A stretch of DNA of 5,070 nucleotides from positions 1 to 5,070 of the forward strand of contig JAFGEY010000534.1 in the NCBI GenBank assembly GCA_016931365.1, given 5' to 3'. Every line of letters begins with the position of its first letter. The first letter of the stretch is position 1. Under the pieces are notes generated by a model that had not been told where the DNA came from, searched no databases, and saw nothing but the letters and a program-made list of their open reading frames with translations. This document shows positions 1-5,070 of this stretch, piece by piece. Source of the DNA: Anaerolineae bacterium. Its GTDB lineage: Bacteria > Chloroflexota > Anaerolineae > JAFGEY01. The position numbers and the translations under genes are program-made.

Positions 1-656
1 TCGCGCGTGCGCATCACGTTGCCCAGGTCGATTACCTCCTGACAACCCAGCTCCTTGATCCCTTGTCCGGAGGAGAGCGCTAGCAAAATCATCTGCGCTG
101 TCGCCTCCAGCACCTCGATGTTGAGCAGCGTCCACTGGATGTCGCCGCGGCTCATCGACACCAGGCCGTGGTTTTCCATGATAAAGCTGTTGTATTTGGG
201 CAAAAAGGGCGCAAAGTTTTGCGCCAACTTGTCGGTGAGCGGCTCGCCATAAGGCACCACCGGCACCGGGCCGATCTCGGTCGTCGTCTCGGGATACAGC
301 GGACGCATCAGCCAGTTGGGGCCATCCATAATCGCCATCGCGCAAACGCCGGGCGGGTGGCAGTGCAGCACCGAGACGATGTCGGGACGGTCGTTAAAGA
401 ACTTTAAATACATCGGCGTTTCGCCCGTTGGACGGCGCGTGCCCTCGACCTTTTCGCCCTTGAGGCTGATAAACACCACATCGTCAGGAGTGACGTCGCC
501 CTTGTTCATCTGCGTGGGGGTGATCAATAGCAGGTTGTCTTCCAACTTCCAGGCCAGGTTGCCGCCATAGCCGGTGACGTACATACTTTGCGCCAACCGG
601 TGACAAACGGAGACAAAAGTAGATACTTGAGATTCGTATTTGGCTAATAAAGACAT
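1..656 (-). CDS. Class II (FucA/RhaD-type) sugar-phosphate aldolase, partial at the left edge
   Basis: Zinc-dependent class II aldolase/adducin-family enzyme, probably cleaving L-rhamnulose-1-phosphate to dihydroxyacetone phosphate and L-lactaldehyde in the cytoplasm. I translated it directly from ATG 656; 218 codons are visible and the frame stays open to the window edge. Visible family motifs are GGNLAWK (residues 31-37, phosphate-binding loop), ITPTQM (45-50), PTGE with the catalytic glutamate at 79, HCH with zinc ligands His98 and His100, and ENHG with the third zinc ligand His163. E. coli FucA is about 215 residues, so little is probably missing. The compact layout resembles FucA more than E. 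coli RhaD, which carries a long insert, or the RhaE-RhaW fusion type. The rhamnulose-1-phosphate assignment therefore rests on the rhaA-containing operon; fuculose-1-phosphate or a related substrate is possible. A Shine-Dalgarno AAAGGG six bases upstream supports the start. It is the last operon gene in view, 84 bases after the UroD-like gene. Confidence 0.9.
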   Translation of the reverse strand, partial: MSLLAKYESQVSTFVSVCHRLAQSMYVTGYGGNLAWKLEDNLLLITPTQMNKGDVTPDDVVFISLKGEKVEGTRRPTGETPMYLKFFNDRPDIVSVLHCHPPGVCAMAIMDGPNWLMRPLYPETTTEIGPVPVVPYGEPLTDKLAQNFAPFLPKYNSFIMENHGLVSMSRGDIQWTLLNIEVLEATAQMILLALSSGQGIKELGCQEVIDLGNVMRTR

Positions 657-662
657 AGCAGG

Positions 663-668
663 CCCTTT
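663..668 (-). promoter_or_regulatory. Ribosome binding site of the class II aldolase gene
   Basis: The minus strand reads AAAGGG here, followed by a six-base spacer and ATG at 656. This fixes the aldolase start and shows it is translated independently of the upstream UroD-like gene, which stops at 741. I saw no convincing -35/-10 promoter pair in the 84-base gap, so readthrough from the upstream genes is the simpler view. Confidence 0.65.
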
Positions 669-684
669 CTAAAGTATGCTGCGC

Positions 685-739
685 ATTGCGTATTCCGTCC
701 CCTTGATACAGAACACGGAATACGCAATACGGAATACGC
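685..739. repeat. Intergenic palindromic repeat built from three copies of an 11-mer
   Basis: The 11-mer ACGGAATACGC occurs three times in 55 bases: inverted at 688-698 and direct at 715-725 and 729-739, the last two with a 14-base period. The inverted pair extends to a perfect 14-bp stem, 685-698 with 715-728, around a 16-base loop (699-714). The third copy could pair with the inverted copy instead, giving two mutually exclusive hairpins. It nearly fills the gap between the UroD-like stop (741) and the aldolase start (656). No T-run follows the stem on the transcribed strand, so it does not look like an intrinsic terminator. It may be a REP-like dispersed element or an mRNA-stabilising or processing hairpin. 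The structure is directly visible; the role is inference. Confidence 0.75.
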
Positions 740-740
740 T

Positions 741-1895
741 TTACCCAAACGCCTTGCGCATTTTCTCACAATAATATTGTACGTTCTCCCACTTGGCATC
801 AGGCGGCAGGCGGTGATCGGGGCAAGGGATGTAGCCGCCCAGATCGACCAACGGCTTGAGGCGCTCCACTTCGGCGTCAATCGCTGCATAGTCATAGGCA
901 AACACGCGCTTGTCCATCCCACCGACGCCGCGCAGTTCCTGGCCATACTTTTCCCGCCACGGCGCGATGCTGGCGTTCCACACCCCCACTTCGATGGGGA
1001 ACATGGTGTTGACGCCGTTGTCCAGCCAGATGGGTACCAGGTCGTCTATCTTGCCGTCACAGTCCAGCGAGACGATGTCCAGCCCATAGCTGTTCACCAG
1101 CTCGGTGATCCGTTTGTAGTGCGGCCCGACTTTGGCGCGGAACACGCGCGGGTTGATCAGCGGCCCTTCGCGGAAGCAGATATCTTCCCAAAAGTGGGCA
1201 AAGTCGAACTTGGCGTCGCTTTCCAGCGCGGCTTTGACCACCTGGTAACAGAGTGTTCCTACCGTATCGATGATTTCATCAAACAGCGCTGGATCATCAA
1301 CCTGGAGATAGGACGAGTTGACCAACCCCAGCCAATCGCGGATTTTGCCGTACAGGCTGCCGCAGTGCAGGCCGTAAGGCACGTCGCGCTCATCTTTCTG
1401 CAAATATTCCAGCCCGCCCCGGTCGAAACGCACCATCTCGGTGCCGACGTTGACCCAGGCCTCGGTCACACGCTCAGGGGCAAACTGGAGCCGGTGTTTG
1501 AATTCGGACTCCCATGAGGCGCGATCCTTGAGCGTGTGCTCGATCTCGGCCGGGATCGACCCGGCCTCCGGCTTTTGCAGCACAATCGCCCCGTCGGTGT
1601 TCATGATGTGCCTGAAGCCATCGGGGAATTCGGCGATCAGGCGCGGTTCAAAGGCCGGCCGCAGGCCGGTGTTGGGGTGAAAGCAACTGTACCAGTTGAA
1701 ATCAAATCCCAGCAGGCGGGTGATCTCGGCGTCGGTCGGATTGCCGTCGCCCCAGGCACGCGCCTGGGTTTCACTGATACGCCCTTCTTGCGCCCACTTG
1801 AGCAGGGTTTCATCCCAAAAGCCAAAGTGGACAACGGGCAAACGATCGTAATCCTGGTAGCGTAGAATAGCGAGTGCGCGTTCGCGGTTATTCAT
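741..1895 (-). CDS. Uroporphyrinogen decarboxylase-superfamily protein of unknown reaction
   Basis: A 384-residue TIM-barrel protein of the UroD/MtaA superfamily. Family signatures are the N-terminal NRERALAILRYQDYDRLP (residues 3-20), the WED...EGPLINPRVFRAKVGPHYKRI segment (236-263), LDCDGKIDDL (277-286) before a PIWLDNGVN stretch, GGMDKR (325-330), and a C-terminal PCPDHRLPPD...EN motif (357-371). It lacks the RQAGR loop of true heme-pathway UroD, so decarboxylation of uroporphyrinogen is unlikely. At the place where MtaA-type methyltransferases have a zinc-binding H-x-C-G, it reads D-C-D-G, so a standard zinc thiol-methyltransferase site is not evident; Cys279, Cys358 and His361 remain as possible ligands. 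I chose ATG 1895 over in-frame ATG 1910 because a good Shine-Dalgarno sits six bases before it and homologues start with a similar N-R-E-R stretch. Its place between a rhamnose isomerase operon gene and an aldolase suggests a sugar-linked role, perhaps demethylation or another C1 or decarboxylation step; the actual reaction is unknown. Confidence 0.85.
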   Translation of the reverse strand: MNNRERALAILRYQDYDRLPVVHFGFWDETLLKWAQEGRISETQARAWGDGNPTDAEITRLLGFDFNWYSCFHPNTGLRPAFEPRLIAEFPDGFRHIMNTDGAIVLQKPEAGSIPAEIEHTLKDRASWESEFKHRLQFAPERVTEAWVNVGTEMVRFDRGGLEYLQKDERDVPYGLHCGSLYGKIRDWLGLVNSSYLQVDDPALFDEIIDTVGTLCYQVVKAALESDAKFDFAHFWEDICFREGPLINPRVFRAKVGPHYKRITELVNSYGLDIVSLDCDGKIDDLVPIWLDNGVNTMFPIEVGVWNASIAPWREKYGQELRGVGGMDKRVFAYDYAAIDAEVERLKPLVDLGGYIPCPDHRLPPDAKWENVQYYCEKMRKAFG

Positions 1896-1901
1896 CGTTT
1901 T

Positions 1902-1908
1902 TCCTTCC
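1902..1908 (-). promoter_or_regulatory. Ribosome binding site deciding the UroD-like start
   Basis: The minus strand reads GGAAGGA, then a six-base spacer, then ATG at 1895. The alternative ATG at 1910 overlaps this purine-rich site and has no comparable site of its own, so the start at 1895 is preferred. The site lies in the 16-base gap after the stop codon of the propeller gene (1912-1914), consistent with tight operon packing. Confidence 0.7.
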
Positions 1909-1911
1909 ATA

Positions 1912-3063
1912 TCATTTTTCTACAAGCACCGCTCTGAAGCAGGCAAGCCGGTGAAATGTAATCCGATTCGAGTCGTGAAAATTGTGCGCGCCGCCATAGG
2001 CCGTGCGCACAAGGTAAATCAGATCGTCGCCGTCAAACTGCCAGTCGACGTATTGGAAACCAACCTGTCGGCTTGCCTCTGCGCGGGACAAGCCCGAATC
2101 ATCAGACAAGAGCGTGGCGCAGTGCGACCAACACCGCAAATCTGCCGATGCATAGAGTGAAAGGACGGAGCGGTTGGTTGACTGCGAAGGATCATCGACG
2201 CCGTTGCTCAAGGTCAGGTATAAATTGCTCTGCGGATCGTATCGAATGACAAATTTGGTATGACCACCAGGCAGGTCGATAAACCCGGTGTCAGGGTCAA
2301 AACTGAGCAGCGCGCCGTCCGCATCCCCCCGAACCATCGCCGCCTTGTTCCACACCGACCCAAACGCATCGTCAGCGCGGCGGGCATTAAAGCGCAAGAT
2401 GTTCCACAACTGCCCCTGCCGGTCGGCGACGACGTTGCCCTCCAGCCAGCCGCTTTTGACGACGTCGCCCCAGGCGGCAGGCAGCCACGCCGGATCGAAA
2501 ACCAGCTTGTTGCTCATCGACCAACTGCCCGCATCGAGCAGGTTAGTACCAAGCGGGGCGGAAATGACGCAAGCCTGAAACCCGGTCGGCCAATCGCAGG
2601 GCGAGTTATCCTCAAAGGCGCGATAGATGCGGCCCTGATGGATCAGCACCGGCACCGGTGCGCAGTGATAGTTGGGCGCAGTGTGAAAAGTCCCGCCGCG
2701 AAAGAGCAGTCCCGATCGCTCATCCCGAGGATGCGTCCAGGTGAACCCACCATCGGTGCTGCGACGAATAACAATCGAGCCGTACTGCTGTGATGTGCCC
2801 AGCAGGTACACTGCGCCATCGAGGACAAACAAAGAGCTCCAAAAAGCATTGGCGATATGCCTCAAGTTATGCCAGGTCTGACCGTCATCGACAGAGCGAT
2901 AGACGCTGGTCAGATGTTCTTCGCCCTCGTGGTTGAGCGGACAGCCAGGGCCGAAATAGTCATGCGTCGCCAGCAGATCGCCGGTGTCCAGCCGTATCAA
3001 GCTTGGACTGCCCAGGTAGGTCCGTGTGCGCGGATCCTGATGGCGCAGTTCGATCAGATGCAT
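1912..3063 (-). CDS. BNR/sialidase-like beta-propeller protein, probably cytoplasmic
   Basis: A 383-residue protein of the sialidase/BNR-repeat superfamily. Two clear Asp-box motifs, S-x-D-x-G-x-T-W, are at residues 57-64 (SVDDGQTW) and 102-109 (STDGGFTW); a degenerate SADLRCW is at 306-312. A conserved-looking C-terminal block, FQYVDWQFDGDDLIYLVRTAYGGAHNFHD (337-365) and the following TFHRL, matches what I remember of a family widespread in Bacteroidota, Planctomycetota and Chloroflexota, usually annotated only as sialidase family protein. There is no signal peptide or membrane segment, unlike many secreted propeller glycosidases. The start is ATG 3063, one base after the rhaA stop (TGA 3067-3065). 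No Shine-Dalgarno precedes it, so translational coupling to rhaA is likely. The open frame continues upstream to 3342, but that part overlaps rhaA and has the Arg/Cys/Trp-rich look of a wrong-frame translation. A rhamnoside hydrolase or lyase, in the manner of the GH145/PL27 propellers that act on rhamnose-glucuronate linkages, is possible but unproven; true sialidase activity is unlikely given the context. Confidence 0.82.
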   Translation of the reverse strand: MHLIELRHQDPRTRTYLGSPSLIRLDTGDLLATHDYFGPGCPLNHEGEEHLTSVYRSVDDGQTWHNLRHIANAFWSSLFVLDGAVYLLGTSQQYGSIVIRRSTDGGFTWTHPRDERSGLLFRGGTFHTAPNYHCAPVPVLIHQGRIYRAFEDNSPCDWPTGFQACVISAPLGTNLLDAGSWSMSNKLVFDPAWLPAAWGDVVKSGWLEGNVVADRQGQLWNILRFNARRADDAFGSVWNKAAMVRGDADGALLSFDPDTGFIDLPGGHTKFVIRYDPQSNLYLTLSNGVDDPSQSTNRSVLSLYASADLRCWSHCATLLSDDSGLSRAEASRQVGFQYVDWQFDGDDLIYLVRTAYGGAHNFHDSNRITFHRLACFRAVLVEK

Positions 3064-3064
3064 T

Positions 3065-4339
3065 TCAAGCGCGCCCGGACAGCACGGTCTTTTCGTAATC
3101 GCGCACCTGCTCCATAAAGGCATAACCCACCGGCACGCCCTGTTGTGCACAGAATTGATCCCACACCGCGCCAAAAGGCAGGCCCTTGAGTTCTTCCAGC
3201 AGCGCCAGCCGGCCGGTGAAATCGCCCGCCACTTCCAGCTTGCGCAATTGGCCGATTGGTTCGAGCAGGGCCAGCAGCAGCGCCTTGAGCGTATTGCGCG
3301 CGCCGATCGTCCACGCGGCCACACGGTTAATGCTGGCGTCAAAATAGTCCAGGCCGATGTGCGTGCGGGCTAGATAGCCGCCGCGCACCAGCTCTTGAGC
3401 GATGGCCTGCAACTCGTCGGTCAGCGTGACCACGTGATCGCTGTCCCAACGCACGCCCCGGCTGACGTGCAAAAGCAGTTGATCGACAAAAGGCATCACC
3501 GCTGAGAGTTTGTCAGAGATGACTTCGGTGGGGTGAAAGTGACCCGCGTCAAGGGTGAGCAGTACCCGCTTTGCCACCGCATAGGCCAGGTAAAACTCGT
3601 GCGAGCCGACGGTATAGCTTTCCGCGCCCAGGCCGAACAGCTTGCCTTCCACCGCGTCGAGGTTGTACGCAGGATCGATCTTTTCAGCCAGGATCGTGTC
3701 CAGCGACTCTTTGAGCAGCAGGCGCGGCGCAGCGCGATCCACCGGCGTATCCTTGAAGCCGTCAGGAATCCAGATGTTAGTCACGCAGGGCGTGCCCAGC
3801 GTCTTGCCAAAATATGCGCCGATGTACCGGCAGGCGATGCAGTGATCGATCCAGAACTGGCGGATGCCTTGATCATAGTTGGAGAGGGTCAGGCCGTCGG
3901 CGGCCTTGGGGTGCGAAAAGAGGGTGGGGTTGAAATCGATGCCGTGGCCTTTGTCCCTGGCCCAATCGGCCCAGCGAGCAAAGTGTTCGGGCCGCAGACT
4001 GGTGCGCTCGACAAAAGCCGCCGTTTCGGCATAAATGGCGTGCAGGTTCAAGCGATGCCTGCCGGGGATCAGGCTATAAGCCAAATCGAGGTCGGCGCGC
4101 AGTTCGTCGGCGGTGCGCGCCTTGCCGGGATAATTGCCTGTCGCCGCGATACCGCCGCTCAACCCGGCCTCCGGGTTCTCAAACCCGCCCACGTCATCGC
4201 CCTGCCAACAGTGCAGGCTGATCTGGATGCCGGACAGGGTTTCCAACGCCTTGTCCGTATTGACGCCAAGCCGGGCATAGCACTCTTGGGCCAGGTCATA
4301 GCTCTGCTGAACGTGCTTTTCTGTCGGGGTCTTGCCCAT
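3065..4339 (-). CDS. rhaA: L-rhamnose isomerase
   Basis: Cytoplasmic, metal-dependent aldose-ketose isomerase converting L-rhamnose to L-rhamnulose, the first step of the phosphorylating rhamnose pathway. The 424-residue length matches E. coli RhaA (419), and long stretches are recognisably the same, such as [17 protein letters not shown] (41-57), [10 protein letters not shown] (66-75), FWIDHC (162-167), NIWIPDG (188-194), [13 protein letters not shown] (238-250) and [15 protein letters not shown] (263-277). All metal and catalytic residues known from the E. coli enzyme are present at a constant offset of three: Glu231, Asp264, His267, His291, Asp299, Asp301 and Asp331. It is therefore expected to be active. 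The start at ATG 4339 has a strong Shine-Dalgarno (AGGAG, 4352-4348) eight bases upstream. It follows the DeoR-type regulator after 53 bases and is one base ahead of the propeller gene. The rhamnulokinase rhaB is not in the window. Confidence 0.98.
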   Translation of the reverse strand: MGKTPTEKHVQQSYDLAQECYARLGVNTDKALETLSGIQISLHCWQGDDVGGFENPEAGLSGGIAATGNYPGKARTADELRADLDLAYSLIPGRHRLNLHAIYAETAAFVERTSLRPEHFARWADWARDKGHGIDFNPTLFSHPKAADGLTLSNYDQGIRQFWIDHCIACRYIGAYFGKTLGTPCVTNIWIPDGFKDTPVDRAAPRLLLKESLDTILAEKIDPAYNLDAVEGKLFGLGAESYTVGSHEFYLAYAVAKRVLLTLDAGHFHPTEVISDKLSAVMPFVDQLLLHVSRGVRWDSDHVVTLTDELQAIAQELVRGGYLARTHIGLDYFDASINRVAAWTIGARNTLKALLLALLEPIGQLRKLEVAGDFTGRLALLEELKGLPFGAVWDQFCAQQGVPVGYAFMEQVRDYEKTVLSGRA

Positions 4340-4343
4340 TACG

Positions 4344-4354
4344 TCATCTCCTTT
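4344..4354 (-). promoter_or_regulatory. Strong ribosome binding site of rhaA
   Basis: The minus strand reads AAAGGAGATGA, a near-complete Shine-Dalgarno, with AGGAG at 4352-4348 and an eight-base spacer to ATG 4339. It is the best site in the window, suggesting rhaA is translated strongly compared with the regulator before it. The upstream palindrome (4358-4390) ends only three bases before the site, so folding of that hairpin could affect ribosome access. Confidence 0.75.
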
Positions 4355-4357
4355 GTT

Positions 4358-4390
4358 AGAAACCGGGTTTTTGGCAAAAACCGCGTTTCT
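4358..4390. repeat. Imperfect palindrome (GAAACC...GGTTTC type) between regulator and rhaA
   Basis: Two 15-base arms, 4358-4372 and 4376-4390, are complementary at 13 of 15 positions around a GGC loop on the plus strand; the two mismatches are adjacent (4365-4366 opposite 4382-4383 region). It occupies most of the 53-base gap between the DeoR-family stop (4393) and the rhaA start (4339). No T-run follows it on the transcribed strand, so it is not a standard intrinsic terminator. I recall similar AGAAACCGGGTTTCT-like elements as dispersed intergenic repeats in Cyanobacteria and Chloroflexota. It could tune regulator versus rhaA expression, stabilise a processed mRNA, or simply be a mobile REP-like element; an operator for the regulator is another possibility. 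Confidence 0.65.
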
Positions 4391-4392
4391 TG

Positions 4393-5070
4393 CTAAACCA
4401 ACATTGTTTTAATATGTTTTTCACTCAATACGGAAAGCATCTCTTGCGGCGCGCGCTCGTCCGAGATGACACAGTCGATCTCGTTCAGCGGCGCAAAAGT
4501 GGCAAACGCCACCTGCCCCCACTTGCTCGAGTCGACGATGGCAATCACTTCTTTGCAGCGCCCAACCATATGCCGCTTGAGTTCGACCTCGTATTGGTTT
4601 ACGTCGGTCAAGCCCTCGGCGATGGTGAACCCACGCGCGCCAAAAAAGCCTTTTTGCACGTTATAGCGCTGTAAAATGCTCGCTCCCAGGTCGCCGACCA
4701 GCGAGGCGGAGGCCGGACGTAACGACCCGCCGGGCATAACCACCGTCACGCCGGGCGAATCGAGAAATTCGAGGGCGACAAAGACGCCGTTGGTCACGAC
4801 GGTCAACTCGCGGCGCTCCTTGAGATGCCGCGCCACCTGCCAGGCCGTCGTGCTGGCGTCGAGAGCAATCGCCTCGCCGTCGAGCACCATCGACGCGGCG
4901 GCGCGGCCAATACGCTCTTTTTCAAGCGGGTGCAGCCCGCGACGAAAGTCAAAGGCCAACTCGATGCTGGTGCTGGGCTTGGACATCGCGCCGCCGTGCG
5001 TGCGAATGAGCAGTCCTTGCTGCTCCAGCAGGGCCAGGTCATTGCGAATCGTCACCGCCGACACGTCAAA
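4393..5070 (-). CDS. DeoR-family transcriptional regulator, likely rhamnose operon repressor, partial at the right edge
   Basis: 225 residues are visible and the frame is open to the window edge; DeoR proteins are usually about 250-260 residues, so roughly 30 N-terminal residues (first part of the winged helix-turn-helix) are missing. The visible start reads [21 protein letters not shown] then RTHGGA (to residue 28), the typical DeoR recognition helix and wing. The GTG at 5064 is an internal valine of this helix, not a start. The rest is the sugar-phosphate-sensing DeoRC domain: DASTT (71-75), VTNG (92-95), MPGG (112-115) and DSSKWG (180-185), all expected effector-site motifs. Being first in the operon before rhaA, it probably represses it and is released by a phosphorylated intermediate; DeoR-type rhamnose regulators are known, for example RhaR (YulB) of Bacillus subtilis. 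Its operator and promoter would lie beyond the right edge. The exact effector is inference. Confidence 0.93.
   Translation of the reverse strand, partial: FDVSAVTIRNDLALLEQQGLLIRTHGGAMSKPSTSIELAFDFRRGLHPLEKERIGRAAASMVLDGEAIALDASTTAWQVARHLKERRELTVVTNGVFVALEFLDSPGVTVVMPGGSLRPASASLVGDLGASILQRYNVQKGFFGARGFTIAEGLTDVNQYEVELKRHMVGRCKEVIAIVDSSKWGQVAFATFAPLNEIDCVISDERAPQEMLSVLSEKHIKTMLV

Noticed and set aside
685..728. Rho-independent terminator between the UroD-like gene and the aldolase gene
   Set aside because: The stem is strong, but the loop is long (16 bases) and no T-run follows on the transcribed strand.
644..946. 100-codon minus-strand open frame spanning the 84-base gap
   Set aside because: It reads the end of the UroD-like gene in another frame, runs through the repeat and ends inside the aldolase start; its composition is that of a wrong frame.
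777..1517. 246-codon plus-strand open frame
   Set aside because: It is antisense to the UroD-like gene, with no recognisable motifs and no convincing ribosome binding site; treated as a shadow frame.
1896..1910. Upstream ATG at 1910 as the start of the UroD-like protein
   Set aside because: The purine-rich stretch it would encode is the Shine-Dalgarno for ATG 1895, and ATG 1910 has no ribosome binding site of its own.
2260..2793. 177-codon plus-strand open frame
   Set aside because: It is antisense to the propeller gene, rich in Arg and Pro, and has no recognisable domain.
3064..3342. N-terminal extension of the propeller protein frame up to an ATG at 3342, giving 476 residues
   Set aside because: This part overlaps rhaA in another frame, is rich in Arg, Cys, Ala and Trp like a wrong-frame translation, and carries no propeller motif. 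The sequence becomes family-like right at ATG 3063.
3533..4396. 287-codon plus-strand open frame
   Set aside because: It lies antisense to rhaA, whose product is unmistakable, and its translation shows no recognisable family pattern. Long antisense frames are expected in GC-rich coding sequence.
5062..5064. GTG as the start codon of the DeoR-type regulator
   Set aside because: It encodes a valine within the DeoR recognition helix ([12 protein letters not shown]), and the frame continues upstream to the window edge, so the true start is outside.

Overview
The window looks like part of a bacterial L-rhamnose catabolic operon. All five protein genes lie on the minus strand, so transcription runs from right to left. 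In transcript order they are: a DeoR-family sugar-responsive repressor (4393-5070, N-terminus cut by the right edge), L-rhamnose isomerase RhaA (3065-4339), a leaderless BNR/sialidase-like beta-propeller protein (1912-3063), a uroporphyrinogen-decarboxylase-superfamily protein that is not a heme enzyme (741-1895), and a class II (FucA/RhaD-type) sugar-phosphate aldolase (1-656, C-terminus cut by the left edge). The gaps are 53, 1, 16 and 84 bases, with no convincing terminator inside, so the genes are probably cotranscribed from a promoter beyond the right edge.

The organism cannot be fixed from the sequence alone. The moderately GC-rich coding style, a regulator-first rhamnose operon and two intergenic palindromic elements (a GAAACC...GGTTTC hairpin and an ACGGAATACGC repeat) fit what I recall of Chloroflexota (Anaerolineae-like) genomes. 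This is inference, not a database result.

How the genes may work together: RhaA converts L-rhamnose to L-rhamnulose. A kinase (RhaB, not in the window) would make rhamnulose-1-phosphate, and the class II aldolase would split this into dihydroxyacetone phosphate and L-lactaldehyde. The DeoR protein probably senses a phosphorylated sugar intermediate. The two genes between isomerase and aldolase have no place in the textbook pathway. The propeller protein starts one base after the rhaA stop and has no export signal; the UroD-like protein lacks the heme-enzyme signature. They are the most interesting content here and suggest that the operon handles a modified or conjugated rhamnose, for example a rhamnoside or an O-methyl-rhamnose, rather than only the free sugar.

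No RNA genes, CRISPR arrays, insertion sequences or origins were seen. There is no gene-free stretch longer than about 85 bases.
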